From Paratinospora sagittata (lineage: Eukaryota > Streptophyta > Magnoliopsida > Ranunculales > Menispermaceae), in the NCBI GenBank assembly GCA_035771175.1, contig CM069603.1, forward strand, positions 26,574,286 through 26,638,285: a stretch of DNA of 64,000 bases, in the 5' to 3' direction. Position 1 is the first letter of the stretch, and every line of letters starts with the position of its first letter. The notes under the pieces are model-generated. The model searched no databases. It was not told the DNA's origin and worked only from the letters and a program-made list of their open reading frames with translations. Shown here in pieces: positions 53,145 through 64,000 of this stretch. The position numbers and the translations under genes were made by a program.

Positions 53145-56100
53145 ACCTCTTAATCCCAACTTCCAAGTTCCAACCTTTCTCTTATATAAATTGGCTCTCG
53201 CTTCATCTTTTTAACAAAAAAAATCTTAGCAACTTTTCAAGAAACTAATCTCATCCTCTGACACTATATGTCGTTTTTCATTTAGTCATCTCTAAAGTGT
53301 AAATTACTCAATTGATTTTCAGCTTCGTTTAACTATTTTTGGGCTAATGTTCTTTGTGTAAATTACTCAATTGATTTTCATCTTCTTTTCACGGTTTTTG
53401 GGCCAATGTTCTTCTTTTTCTTCTGCCTGCAGGGTTCCAGTACACAATTCGGACTCCTAAAAACACTGCTCCTAAGCTATTTAGATTGTTAATCTCTCTT
53501 CTCTCCCGTACAATAACATAGTCCTAAAAACACTGTTCCTAAGCTATTTAGATTGTTAATCTCTCTTTTCTCCCAACTTTATAATTTGTAAATCCTCCAA
53601 TATCCCGTCAATAATTATTCCCTTCTCTCTTTTCTCCCTTTTCCTTTTCCTCAGCTCATTCTTCTTCGCCCTTTCTATTTCTCTCTCTTCAATTATTACG
53701 CCCTTACCCAGTCTTGTTTGCCCCTGCAGCGTCCCGAACGATCTACATAAGTTGTGTTGCCGACCCTCCATGATTGTGTCCCGAATGCACCAGTGCCCTC
53801 TCCTTCCTTGGAACTCTTCATCCCAACTTCCAAGTTCCAACCTTTCTCTTATATAAATTGGCTCTCGCTTAATATTTTTAACAAAAAAAAATCTTAGCAA
53901 CTTTTCAAGAAACTAATCTCATCTTCTGACACTATATATCGCTTATCATTCAGTCATCTCTAAAGTGTAAATTACTCTATTGATTTTCAGCTTCTTTTCA
54001 CGATTTTTCGGCTAATGTTCTTTGTGTAAATTACTCAATTGATTTTCATCTTCTTTTCACAGTTTTTGGGCCAATGTTCTTCTTTTTCTTCTGCCTGCAG
54101 GGTTCCAGTAAACAATTCGGACTCCTAAAAACTATGTTCCTAAACTATTTAGATTGTTAATCTCTATTTTCTCCCATATAATAACCGACTCCTAAAAATT
54201 CTGTTCCTAGGCTATTTAGATTGTCAATCTCTCTTTTCTCCCAACTTTTTAATTTTTAAATCCTCCAATATCCCCTCAATAATTATTCCTTTCTCTCTTT
54301 TCTCACTTTCCCTTTTCCTCAGCTCATTCTTCTTCGCCCTTTCTATTTCTCTCCCTTCAATTAATACGCCGTTACCCAGTCTTGTTTGCCCCTGCAGCGT
54401 CCCGAACGATCTACATAACTTGTGTTGCCGACCCTCCATGATTGTGTCCCGAATGCACCAGGGCCCTCTCCTTCCTTGGACCTCTTAATCCCAACTTCCA
54501 AGTTCCATCCTTTCTCTTATATAAATTGGCTCTCGCTTCATCTTTTTAACAAAAAAAAATCTTAGCAACTTTTCAAGATACTAATCTCATCTTCTGACAC
54601 TATATATCGCTTTTCATTCAGTCATCTCTAAAGTGTAAATTACTCAATTGATTTTCAGCTTCGTTTAACTATTTTTGGGCTAATGTTCTTTGTGTAAATT
54701 ACTGAATTGATTTTCATCTTCTTTTCACGGTTTTTGGGCCAATGTTCTTCTTTTTCTTCTGCCTGCAGGGTTCCAGTATACAATTCGAACTCCTAAAAAC
54801 TCTGTTCCTAAGCTATTTAGATTGTTAATCTCTCTTTTCTCCCGTACAATAACATACTCCTAAAAACACTGTTCCTTAGTTATTTAGATTGTTAATCTCT
54901 CTTTTCTCCCAACTTTTTAATTTTAAAATCCTCCAATATCCCCTCAATAATTATTCCTTTCTCTCTTTTCTCTCTTTCCCTTTTCCTCAGCTCATTTTTC
55001 TTCCCCATTTCTATTTCTCTCTCTTCAATTAATACGCCCTTACCCAGTCTTGTTTGCCCCTGCAGCGTCCCGAACGATCTACATAACTTGTGTTGCCGAC
55101 CCTCCATGATTGTGTCCCGAATGCACCAGTACCCTCTCCTTCCTTGGACCTCTTAATCCGAACTTCCAAGTTCCAACCTTTCTCTTATATAAATTGGCTC
55201 TCGCTTCATCTTTTTAACAAAAAAAATCCTAGCAACTTTTCAAGAAACTAATCTCATCCTCTGACACTATATATCGTTTTTCATTCAGTCATCTCTAAAG
55301 TGTAAATTACTCTATTGTTTTTCAGCTTCTTTTCACGATTTTTCGGCTAATGTTCTTTGTGTAAATTACTCAATTGATTTTCATTTTCTTTCCACGGTTT
55401 TTGGGCCAATGTTCTTCTTTTTCTTCTGCCTGCAGAGTTCCAGTATACAATTCGGACTCCTAAAAACTCTGGTCCTAGGTTATTTAGATTGTCAATCTCT
55501 CTTTTCTCCCAACTTTTTAATTTTTAAATCCTCCAATATCCCCTCAATAATTATTCCTTTCTCTCTTTTCTCTCTTTCCCGTTTCCTCAGCTCATTTTTC
55601 TTCCCCCTTTCTATTTCTCTCTCTTCAATTAATACGCCCTTACCCAGTCTTGTTTGCCCCTGCAGCGTCCCGAACGATCTACATAACTTGTGTTGCCGAC
55701 CCTCAATGATTGAGTCCCGAATGCACCAGTGCCCTCTCCATCCTTGGACCTCTTAATCCCAACTTCCAAGTTCCAACCTTTCTCTTATATAAATTGGCTC
55801 TCGCTTCATCTTTTTAACAAAAAAAATCTTAGCAACTTTTCAAGAAACTAATCTCATCCTCTGACACTATATGTCGTTTTTCATTTAGTCATCTCTAAAG
55901 TGTAAATTACTCAATTGATTTTCAGCTTCGTTTAACTATTTTTGGGCTAATGTTCTTTGTGTAAATTACTCAATTGATTTTCATCTTCTTTTCACGGTTT
56001 TTGGGCCAATGTTCTTCTTTTTCTTCTGCCTGCAGGGTTCCAGTACACAATTCGGACTCCTAAAAACTCTGCTCCTAAGCTATTTAGATTGTTAATCTCT

Positions 56101-57750
56101 CTTCTCTCTCGTACAATAACATAGTCCTAAAAACACTGTTCCTAAGCTATTTAGATTGTTAATCTCTCTTTTCTCCCAACTTTATAATTTGTAAATCCTC
56201 CAATATCCCGTCAATAATTATTCCTTTCTCTCTTTTCTCCCTTTTCCTTTTCCTCAGCTCATTCTTCTTCGCCCTTTCTATTTCTCTCTCTTCAATTATT
56301 ACGCCCTTACCCAGTCTTGTTTGCCCCTGCAGCGTCCCGAACGATCTACATAAGTTGTGTTGCCGACCCTCCATGATTGTGTCCCGAATGCACCAGGGCC
56401 CTCTCCTTCCTTGGACCTCTTAATCCCAACTTCCAAGTTCCAACCTTTCTCTTATATAAATTGGCTCTCGCTTCATCTTTTTAACAAAAAAAAATCTTAG
56501 CAACTTTTCAAGATACTAATCTCATCTTCTGACACTATATATCGCTTTTCATTCAGTCATCTCTAAAGTGTAAATTACTTAATTGATTTCCAGCTTCGTT
56601 TAACTATTTTTGGGCTAATGTTCGTTGTGTAAATTACTCAATTGATTTTCATCTTCTTTTCACGGTTTTTGGGCCAATGTTCTTCTTTTTCTTCTGCCTG
56701 CAGGGTTCCAGTACACAATTCGAACTCCTAAAAACTCTGTTCCTAAGCTATTTAGATTGTTAATCTCTCTTTTCTCCCGTACAATAACATACTCCTAAAA
56801 ACACTGTTCCTTAGTTATTTAGATTGTTAATCTCTCTTTTCTCCCAACTTTTTAATTTTAAAATCCTCCAATATCCCCTCAATAATTATTCCTTTCTCTC
56901 TTTTCTCTCTTTCCCTTTTCCTCAGCTCATTTTTCTTCCCCCTTTCTATTTCTCTCTCTTCAATTAATACGCCCTTACCCAGTCTTGTTTGCCCCTGCAG
57001 CGTCCCGAACGATCTACATAACTTGTGTTGCCGACCCTCCATGATTGTGTCCCGAATGCACCAGGGCCCTCTCCATCCTTGGACCTCTTAATCCCAACTT
57101 CCAAGTTCCAACCTTTCTCTTATATAAATTGGCTCTCGCTTCATCTTTTTAACAAAAAAAAATCTTAGCAACTTTTCAAGATACTAATCTCATCTTCTGA
57201 CACTATATATCGCTTTTCATTCAGTCATCTCTAAAGTGTAAATTACTCAATTGATTTCCAGCTTCGTTTAACTATTTTTGGGCTAATGTTCTTTGTGTAA
57301 ATTACTCAATTGATTTTCATCTTCTTTTCACGGTTTTTGGGCCAATGTTCTTCTTTTTCTTCTGCCTGCAGGGTTCCAGTATACAATTCGAACTCCTAAA
57401 AACTCTGTTCCTAAGCTATTTAGATTGTTAATCTCTCTTTTCTCCCGTACAATAACATACTCCTAAAAACACTGTTCCTTAGTTATTTAGATTGTTAATC
57501 TCTCTTTTCTCCCAACTTTTTAATTTTAAAATCCTCCAATATCCCCTCAATAATTATTCCTTTCTCTCTTTTCTCTCTTTCCCTTTTCCTCAGCTCATTT
57601 TTCTTCCCCCTTTCTATTTCTCTCTCTTCAATTAATACGCCCTTACCCAGTCTTGTTTGCCCCTGCAGCGTCCCGAACGATCTACATAACTTGTGTTGCC
57701 GACCCTCAATGATTGAGTCTCGAATGCACCAGTGCCCTCTCCATCCTTGG
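53145..57750. repeat. Higher-order repeat copy 2
   Basis: Same order of monomer variants as copy 1 at an offset of 4606 bp: the short monomer is at 55430-56029 versus 50824-51423. The 115-codon plus frame at 55409 is identical to that at 50803. Confidence 0.92.
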
Positions 57751-59249
57751 ACCTCTTAATCCCAACTTCCAAGTTCCAACCTTTCTCTTATATAAATTGG
57801 CTCTCGCTTCATCTTTTTAACAAAAAAAATCTTAGCAACTTTTCAAGAAACTAATCTCATCCTCTGACACTATATGTCGTTTTTCATTTAGTCATCTCTA
57901 AAGTGTAAATTACTCAATTGATTTTCAGCTTCGTTTAACTATTTTTGGGCTAATGTTCTTTGTGTAAATTACTCAATTGATTTTCATCTTCTTTTCACGG
58001 TTTTTGGGCCAATGTTCTTCTTTTTCTTCTGCCTGCAGGGTTCCAGTACACAATTCGGACTCCTAAAAACACTGCTCCTAAGCTATTTAGATTGTTAATC
58101 TCTCTTCTCTCCCGTACAATAACATAGTCCTAAAAACACTGTTCCTAAGCTATTTAGATTGTTAATCTCTCTTTTCTCCCAACTTTATAATTTGTAAATC
58201 CTCCAATATCCCGTCAATAATTATTCCCTTCTCTCTTTTCTCCCTTTTCCTTTTCCTCAGCTCATTCTTCTTCGCCCTTTCTATTTCTCTCTCTTCAATT
58301 ATTACGCCCTTACCCAGTCTTGTTTGCCCCTGCAGCGTCCCGAACGATCTACATAAGTTGTGTTGCCGACCCTCCATGATTGTGTCCCGAATGCACCAGT
58401 GCCCTCTCCTTCCTTGGAACTCTTCATCCCAACTTCCAAGTTCCAACCTTTCTCTTATATAAATTGGCTCTCGCTTAATATTTTTAACAAAAAAAAATCT
58501 TAGCAACTTTTCAAGAAACTAATCTCATCTTCTGACACTATATATCGCTTATCATTCAGTCATCTCTAAAGTGTAAATTACTCTATTGATTTTCAGCTTC
58601 TTTTCACGATTTTTCGGCTAATGTTCTTTGTGTAAATTACGCAATTGATTTTCATCTTCTTTTCACAGTTTTTGGGCCAATGTTCTTCTTTTTCTTCTGC
58701 CTGCAGGGTTCCAGTAAACAATTCGGACTCCTAAAAACTATGTTCCTAAACTATTTAGATTGTTAATCTCTATTTTCTCCCATATAATAACCGACTCCTA
58801 AAAATTCTGTTCCTAGGCTATTTAGATTGTCAATCTCTCTTTTCTCCCAACTTTTTAATTTTTAAATCCTCCAATATCCCCTCAATAATTATTCCTTTCT
58901 CTCTTTTCTCACTTTCCCTTTTCCTCAGCTCATTCTTCTTCGCCCTTTCTATTTCTCTCCCTTCAATTAATACGCCGTTACCCAGTCTTGTTTGCCCCTG
59001 CAGCGTCCCGAACGATCTACATAACTTGTGTTGCCGACCCTCCATGATTGTGTCCCGAATGCACCAGGGCCCTCTCCTTCCTTGGACCTCTTAATCCCAA
59101 CTTCCAAGTTCCAACCTTTCTCTTATATAAATTGGCTCTCGCTTCATCTTTTTAACAAAAAAAAATCTTAGCAACTTTTCAAGATACTAATCTCATCTTC
59201 TGACACTATATATCGCTTTTCATTCAGTCATCTCTAAAGTGTAAATTAC
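57751..59249. repeat. Higher-order repeat copy 3, partial
   Basis: Follows copy 2 at +4606 with only isolated differences (for example TACGCAATTG at about 58639 versus TACTCAATTG) until about 59249, where ACTTAATTGATTTCC replaces ACTCAATTGATTTTC and the variant order changes. Confidence 0.85.
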
Positions 59250-61304
59250 TTAATTGATTTCCAGCTTCGTTTAACTATTTTTGGGCTAATGTTCTTTGTG
59301 TAAATTACTCAATTGATTTTCATCTTCTTTTCACGGTTTTTGGGCCAATGTTCTTCTTTTTCTTCTGCCTGCAGGGTTCCAGTATACAATTCGAACTCCT
59401 AAAAACTCTGTTCCTTAGCTATTTAGATTGTTAATCTCTCTTTTCTCCCGTACAATAACATACTCCTAAAAACACTGTTCCTTAGTTATTTAGATTGTTA
59501 ATCTCTCTTTTCTCCCAACTTTTTAATTTTAAAATCCTCCAATATCCCCTCAATAATTATTCCTTTCTCTCTTTTCTCTCTTTCCCTTTTCCTCAGCTCA
59601 TTTTTCTTCCCCCTTTCTATTTCTCTCTCTTCAATTAATACGCCCTTACCCAGTCTTGTTTGCCCCTGCAGCGTCCCGAACGATCTACATAACTTGTGTT
59701 GCCGACCCTCAATGATTGAGTCCCGAATGCACCAGTGCCCTCTCCATCCTTGGACCTCTTAATCCCAACTTCCAAGTTCCAACCTTTCTCTTATATAAAT
59801 TGGCTCTCGCTTCATCTTTTTAACAAAAAAAAATCTTAGCAACTTTTCAAGATACTAATCTCATCTTCTGACACTATATATCGCTTTTCATTCAGTCATC
59901 TCTAAAGTGTAAATTACTCAATTGATTTCCAGCTTCGTTTAACTATTTTTGGGCTAATGTTCTTTGTGTAAATTACTCAATTGATTTTCATCTTCTTTTC
60001 ACGGTTTTTGGGCCAATGTTCTTCTTTTTCTTCTGCCTGCAGGGTTCCAGTATACAATTCGAACTCCTAAAAACTTTGTTCCTAAGCTATTTAGATTGTT
60101 AATCTCTCTTTTCTCCCGTACAATAACATACTCCTAAAAACACTGTTCCTTAGTTATTTAGATTGTTAATCTCTCTTTTCTCCCAACTTTTTAATTTTAA
60201 AATCCTCCAATATCCCCTCAATAATTATTCCTTTCTCTCTTTTCTCTCTTTCCCTTTTCCTCAGCTCATTTTTCTTCCCCTTTCTATTTCTCTCTCTTCA
60301 ATTAATACGCCCTTACCCAGTCTTGTTTGCCCCTTCAGCGTCCCGAACGATCTACATAACTTGTGTTGCCGACCCTCAATGATTGAGTCCCGAATGCACC
60401 AGTGCCCTCTCCATCCTTGGACCTCTTAATCCCAACTTCCAAGTTCCAACCTTTCTCTTATATAAATTGGCTCTCGCTTCATCTTTTTAACAAAAAAAAA
60501 TCTTAGCAACTTTTCAAGAAACTAATCTCATCCTCTGAGACTATATATCGTTTTTCATTCAGTCATCTCTAAAGTGTAAATTACTCTATTGATTTTCAGC
60601 TTCTTTTCACGATTTTTGGGCTAATGTTCTTTGTGTAAATTACTCAATTGATTTTCATCTTCTTTTCACGATTTTTGGGCCAATGTTCTTCTTGTTCTTC
60701 TGCCTGCAGGGTTCCAGTATACAATTCGGACTCCTAAAAACTTTGTTCCAAGGCTATTTAGATTGTCAATCTCTCTTTTCTACCAACTTTTTAATTTTTA
60801 AATCCTCCAATATCCCCTCAATAATTATTCCTTTCTCTCTTTTCTCATTTTCCCTTTTCCTCAACTCATTCTTCTTCGCCCTTTTTATTTCACTCTCTTC
60901 AATTAATACGCCCTTACCCAGTCTTGTTTGCCCCTGCAGCGTCCCGAACGATATACATAACTTGTGTTGCCAACCCTCCATGATTGTGTCCCGAATGGAC
61001 CAGTGCCCTCTCCTTCCATGGACCTCTTAATCAGAACTTCCAAGTTCCAACCTTTCTCTTATATAAATTGGCTCTCGCTTCATCTTTTTAACAAAAAAAA
61101 ATCTTAGCAACTTTTCAAGAAACTAATCTCATCGTCTGACACTATATATCATTTTTCATTCAGTCATCTCTAAAGCGTAAATTACTCTATTGATTTTCAG
61201 CTTCTTTACACGATTTTTCGACTAATGTTCTTTGTGTAAATTACTCAATTGATTTTCATCTTCTTTTCACGGTTTTTGGGCCAATGTTCTTCTTTTTCTT
61301 CTGC
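59250..61304. repeat. Satellite transition zone
   Basis: Monomers of 668, 668, 667 and 601 bp that follow neither the seven-monomer nor the two-monomer pattern. Near 59700-60400 they carry the CTCAATGATTGAG variant in two consecutive monomers. From about 60530 new substitutions appear that are shared with the array further right. Confidence 0.75.
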
Positions 61305-64000
61305 CTGCAGGGTTCCAGTATACAATGCGGACTCCTAAAAACTCTGTTCCTAGGCTATTTAGATTGTCAATCTCTCTTTTCTCCCAACTTTTTAATTTTT
61401 AAATCCTCCAATATCCCCTCAATAATTATTCCTTTCTCTCTTTTCTCACTTTCCCTTTTCCTCAACTCATTCTTCTTCGCCCTTTTTATTTCTCTCTCTT
61501 CAATTAATAGGCCCTTACCCAGCCTTGTTTGCCCCTGCAGCGTCCCGAATGATCTACATAACTTGTGTTGCCAACCCTCCATGATTGTGTCCCGAATGCA
61601 CCGGTGCCCTCTCCTTCCTTGGACCTCTTAATCCGAACTTCCAAGTTCCAACCTTTCTCTTATATAAATTGGCTCTCGCTTCATCTTTTTAACAAAAAAA
61701 AATCTTAGCAACTTTTCAAGAAACTAATCTCATCTTCTGACACTATATATCGTTTTTCATTCAGTCATCTCTAAAGTGTAAGTTTCTCAATTGATTTTCA
61801 GCTTCGTTTAACTATTTTTGGGCAAATGTTCTTTGTGTAAATTACTCAATTGATTTTCATCTTCTTTTCACGATTTTTGGGCCAATGTTCTTCTTTTTCT
61901 TCTGCCTGCAGGGTTCCAGTATACAATTCGGACTCCTAAAAACTCTGTTCCTAAGCTATTTAGATTGTTAATCTCTCTTTTCTCCCGTACAATAACATAC
62001 TCCTAAAAACACTGTTCCTAAGTTATTTAGATTGTTAATCTCTCTTTTCTCCCAACTTTTTAATTTTAAAATCCTCCAATATCCCCTCAATAATTATTCA
62101 TTTCTCTCTTTTCTCTCTTTCCCTTTTCCTCAGCTCATTTTTCTTCCCCCATTCTATTTCTCTCTATTCAATTAATACGCCCTTACCCAGTCTTGTTTGC
62201 CCCTGCAGCGTCCCGAACGATCTACATAACTTGTGTTGCCGACCCTCCATGATTGTGTCCCGAATGCACCAGTGCCCTCTCCTTCCTTGGACCTCTTAAT
62301 CCCAACTTCCAAGTTCCAACCTTTCTCTTATATAAATTGGCTCTCGCTTCATCTTTTTAACAAAAAAAATTCTTAGCAACTTTTCAAGAAACTAATCTCA
62401 TCGTCTGACACCATATATCATTTTTCATTCAGTCATCTCTAAAGCGTAAATTACTCTATTGATTTTCAGCTTCTTTACACGATTTTTCGGCTAATGTTCT
62501 TTGTGTAAATTACTCAATTGATTTTCATCTTCTTTTCACGGTTTTTGGGCCAATGTTCTTCTTTTTCTTCTGCCTGCAGGGTTCCAGTATACAATTCGGA
62601 CTCCTAAAAACTCTGTTCCTAGGCTATTTAGATTGTCAATCTCTCTTTTCTCCCAACTTTTTAATTTTTAAATCCTCCAATATCCCCTCAATAATTATTC
62701 CTTTCTCTCTTTTCTCACTTTCCCTTTTCCTCAACTCATTCTTCTTCGCCCTTTTTATTTCACTCTCTTCAATTAATACGCCCTTACCCAGTCTTGTTTG
62801 CCCCTGCAGCGTCCCGAACGATCTACATAACTTGTGTTGCCAACCCTCCATGATTGTGTCCCGAATGCACCAGTGCCCTCTCCTTCTTTGCACCTCTTAA
62901 TCCCAACTTCCAAGTTCCAACCTTTCTCTTATATAAATTGGCTCTCGCTTCATCTTTTTAACAAAAAAAAATCTTAGCAACTTTTCAAGAAACTAATCTC
63001 ATCTTCTGACACTATATATCGCTTTTCATTCAGTCATCTCTAAAGTGTAAATTACTCAATTGATTTTCAGCTTCGTTTAACTATTTTTGGGCTAATGTTC
63101 TTTGTGTAAATTACTCAATTGATTTTCATCTTCTTTTCACGGTTTTTGGGCCAATGTTCTTCTTTTTCTTATGCCTGCAGGGTTCCAGTATACAATTCGA
63201 ACTCCTAAAAACTCTGTTCCTAAGCTATTTAGATTGTTAATCTCTCTTTTCTCCCGTACAATAACATACTCCTAAAAACACTGTTCCTAAGTTATTTAGA
63301 TTGTTAATCTCTCTTTTCTCCCAACTTTTTAATTTTAAAATCCTCCAATATCCCCTCAATAATTATTCATTTCTCTCTTTTCTCTCTTTCCCTTTTCCTC
63401 AGCTCATTTTTCTTCGCCCATTCTATTTCTCTCTATTCAATTAATACGCCCTTACCCAGTCTTGTTTGCCCCTGCAGCGTCCCGAACGATCTACATAACT
63501 TGTGTTGCCGACCCTCCATGATTGTGTCCCGAATGCACCAGTGCCCTCTCCTTCCTTGGACCTCTTAATCCCAACTTCCAAGTTCCAACCTTTCTCTTAT
63601 ATAAATTGGCTCTCGCTTCATCTTTTTAACAAAAAAAATTCTTAGCAACTTTTCAAGAAACTAATCTCATCGTCTGACACCATATATCATTTTTCATTCA
63701 GTCATCTCTAAAGCGTAAATTACTCTATTGATTTTCAGCTTCTTTACACGATTTTTCGGCTAATGTTCTTTGTGTAAATTACTCAATTGATTTTCATCTT
63801 CTTTTCACGGTTTTTGGGCCAATGTTCTTCTTTTTCTTCTGCCTGCAGGGTTCCAGTATACAATTCGGACTCCTAAAAACTCTGTTCCTAGGCTATTTAG
63901 ATTGTCAATCTCTCTTTTCTCCCAACTTTTTAATTTTTAAATCCTCCAATATCCCCTCAATAATTATTCCTTTCTCTCTTTTCTCACTTTCCCTTTTCCT
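61305..64000. repeat. Two-monomer higher-order repeat (1269 bp)
   Basis: Alternating 601-bp and 668-bp monomers: anchors 61305, 61906, 62574, 63175 and 63843 give 601, 668, 601 and 668. The 668-bp partners at 61906 and 63175 share private variants (TTATTCATTTCTCTC, CTCTCTATTCAATT). Two full dimers are seen and a third is cut by the window edge. Confidence 0.88.

Larger units (their letters stand above)
48539..64000. repeat. Satellite array, 668/600-bp monomers
   Basis: Continuous head-to-tail array to the window edge. Using the CCTGCAGGGTTCC site as anchor I find 24 copies at 48821, 49489, 50157, 50824, 51424, 52092, 52760, 53427, 54095, 54763, 55430, 56030, 56698, 57366, 58033, 58701, 59369, 60037, 60704, 61305, 61906, 62574, 63175 and 63843. 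Spacings are 667-668 or 600-601 bp. Plus-strand monomers are CT-rich. Short ORFs recur (71 codons on minus, 115 on plus) because the monomers are alike; I do not call them genes. Confidence 0.97.

Noticed and set aside
48539..64000. Array as telomeric or ribosomal spacer repeat
   Set aside because: No TTTAGGG runs and no rRNA coding segment are seen; monomers contain AT-rich and CT-rich sequence unlike either.

Overview
The window is repeat-only DNA from a flowering plant with a large, repeat-rich genome, probably a eudicot; the species cannot be named from sequence. I see no host protein gene, rRNA or tRNA gene. About 48.5 kb is a pile of decayed, nested LTR retrotransposons plus one LINE. 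The last 15.5 kb is a tandem satellite array running off the right edge. Lineages are named from protein motifs: chromodomain Ty3/gypsy (Tekay-like), Athila, Tat/Ogre-like, Ty1/copia SIRE-like, and a LINE-1.

Layout. 1-14.5 kb: two or three Tekay-like copies, nested and recombined. A 2.7-kb solo LTR (1042-3745) splits the RT catalytic motif of the first copy. A 1.6-kb solo LTR (9450-11029) splits the RNase H region of the second. One LTR (12769-14212) has integrase on its left and a primer-binding site plus gag start on its right. 14.5-19.5 kb: a non-autonomous Athila-like element with two unrecognised ORFs and no pol. 19.5-37.8 kb: a stack of a SIRE pol fragment, an Athila remnant inserted in its 3' region, a second SIRE-A copy whose LTR begins in the Athila 3' end, a SIRE-B copy inserted in that LTR with an exact 5-bp duplication, and a piece of a third LTR family inside SIRE-B. 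37.8-40.2 kb: a reverse-strand SIRE-like LTR with its leader. 40.2-43.2 kb: a Tat-like protease split by a solo LTR, then a 43-bp minisatellite. 43.2-45.8 kb: reverse-strand SIRE gag, protease and integrase. 45.8-48.5 kb: reverse-strand LINE-1 ORF2 with poly(A) tail.

48.5-64 kb: satellite monomers of about 668 and 600 bp. They form a seven-monomer higher-order repeat of 4606 bp (two full copies and part of a third), a register break near 59.25 kb, and then a two-monomer higher-order repeat of 1269 bp. The array begins exactly where the LINE ORF2 homology becomes hard to follow, and reverse-strand frames of the monomer look like the ORF2 stretch just upstream of the RT. My leading hypothesis for something undescribed is therefore a satellite seeded by a LINE fragment and later organised into two kinds of higher-order repeat.

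The elements do not act together as a pathway. Most coding regions are broken by stops, frameshifts and deletions. A cross-cutting regulatory observation is that LTRs of several families carry clusters of short GC-rich boxes upstream of their TATA boxes.
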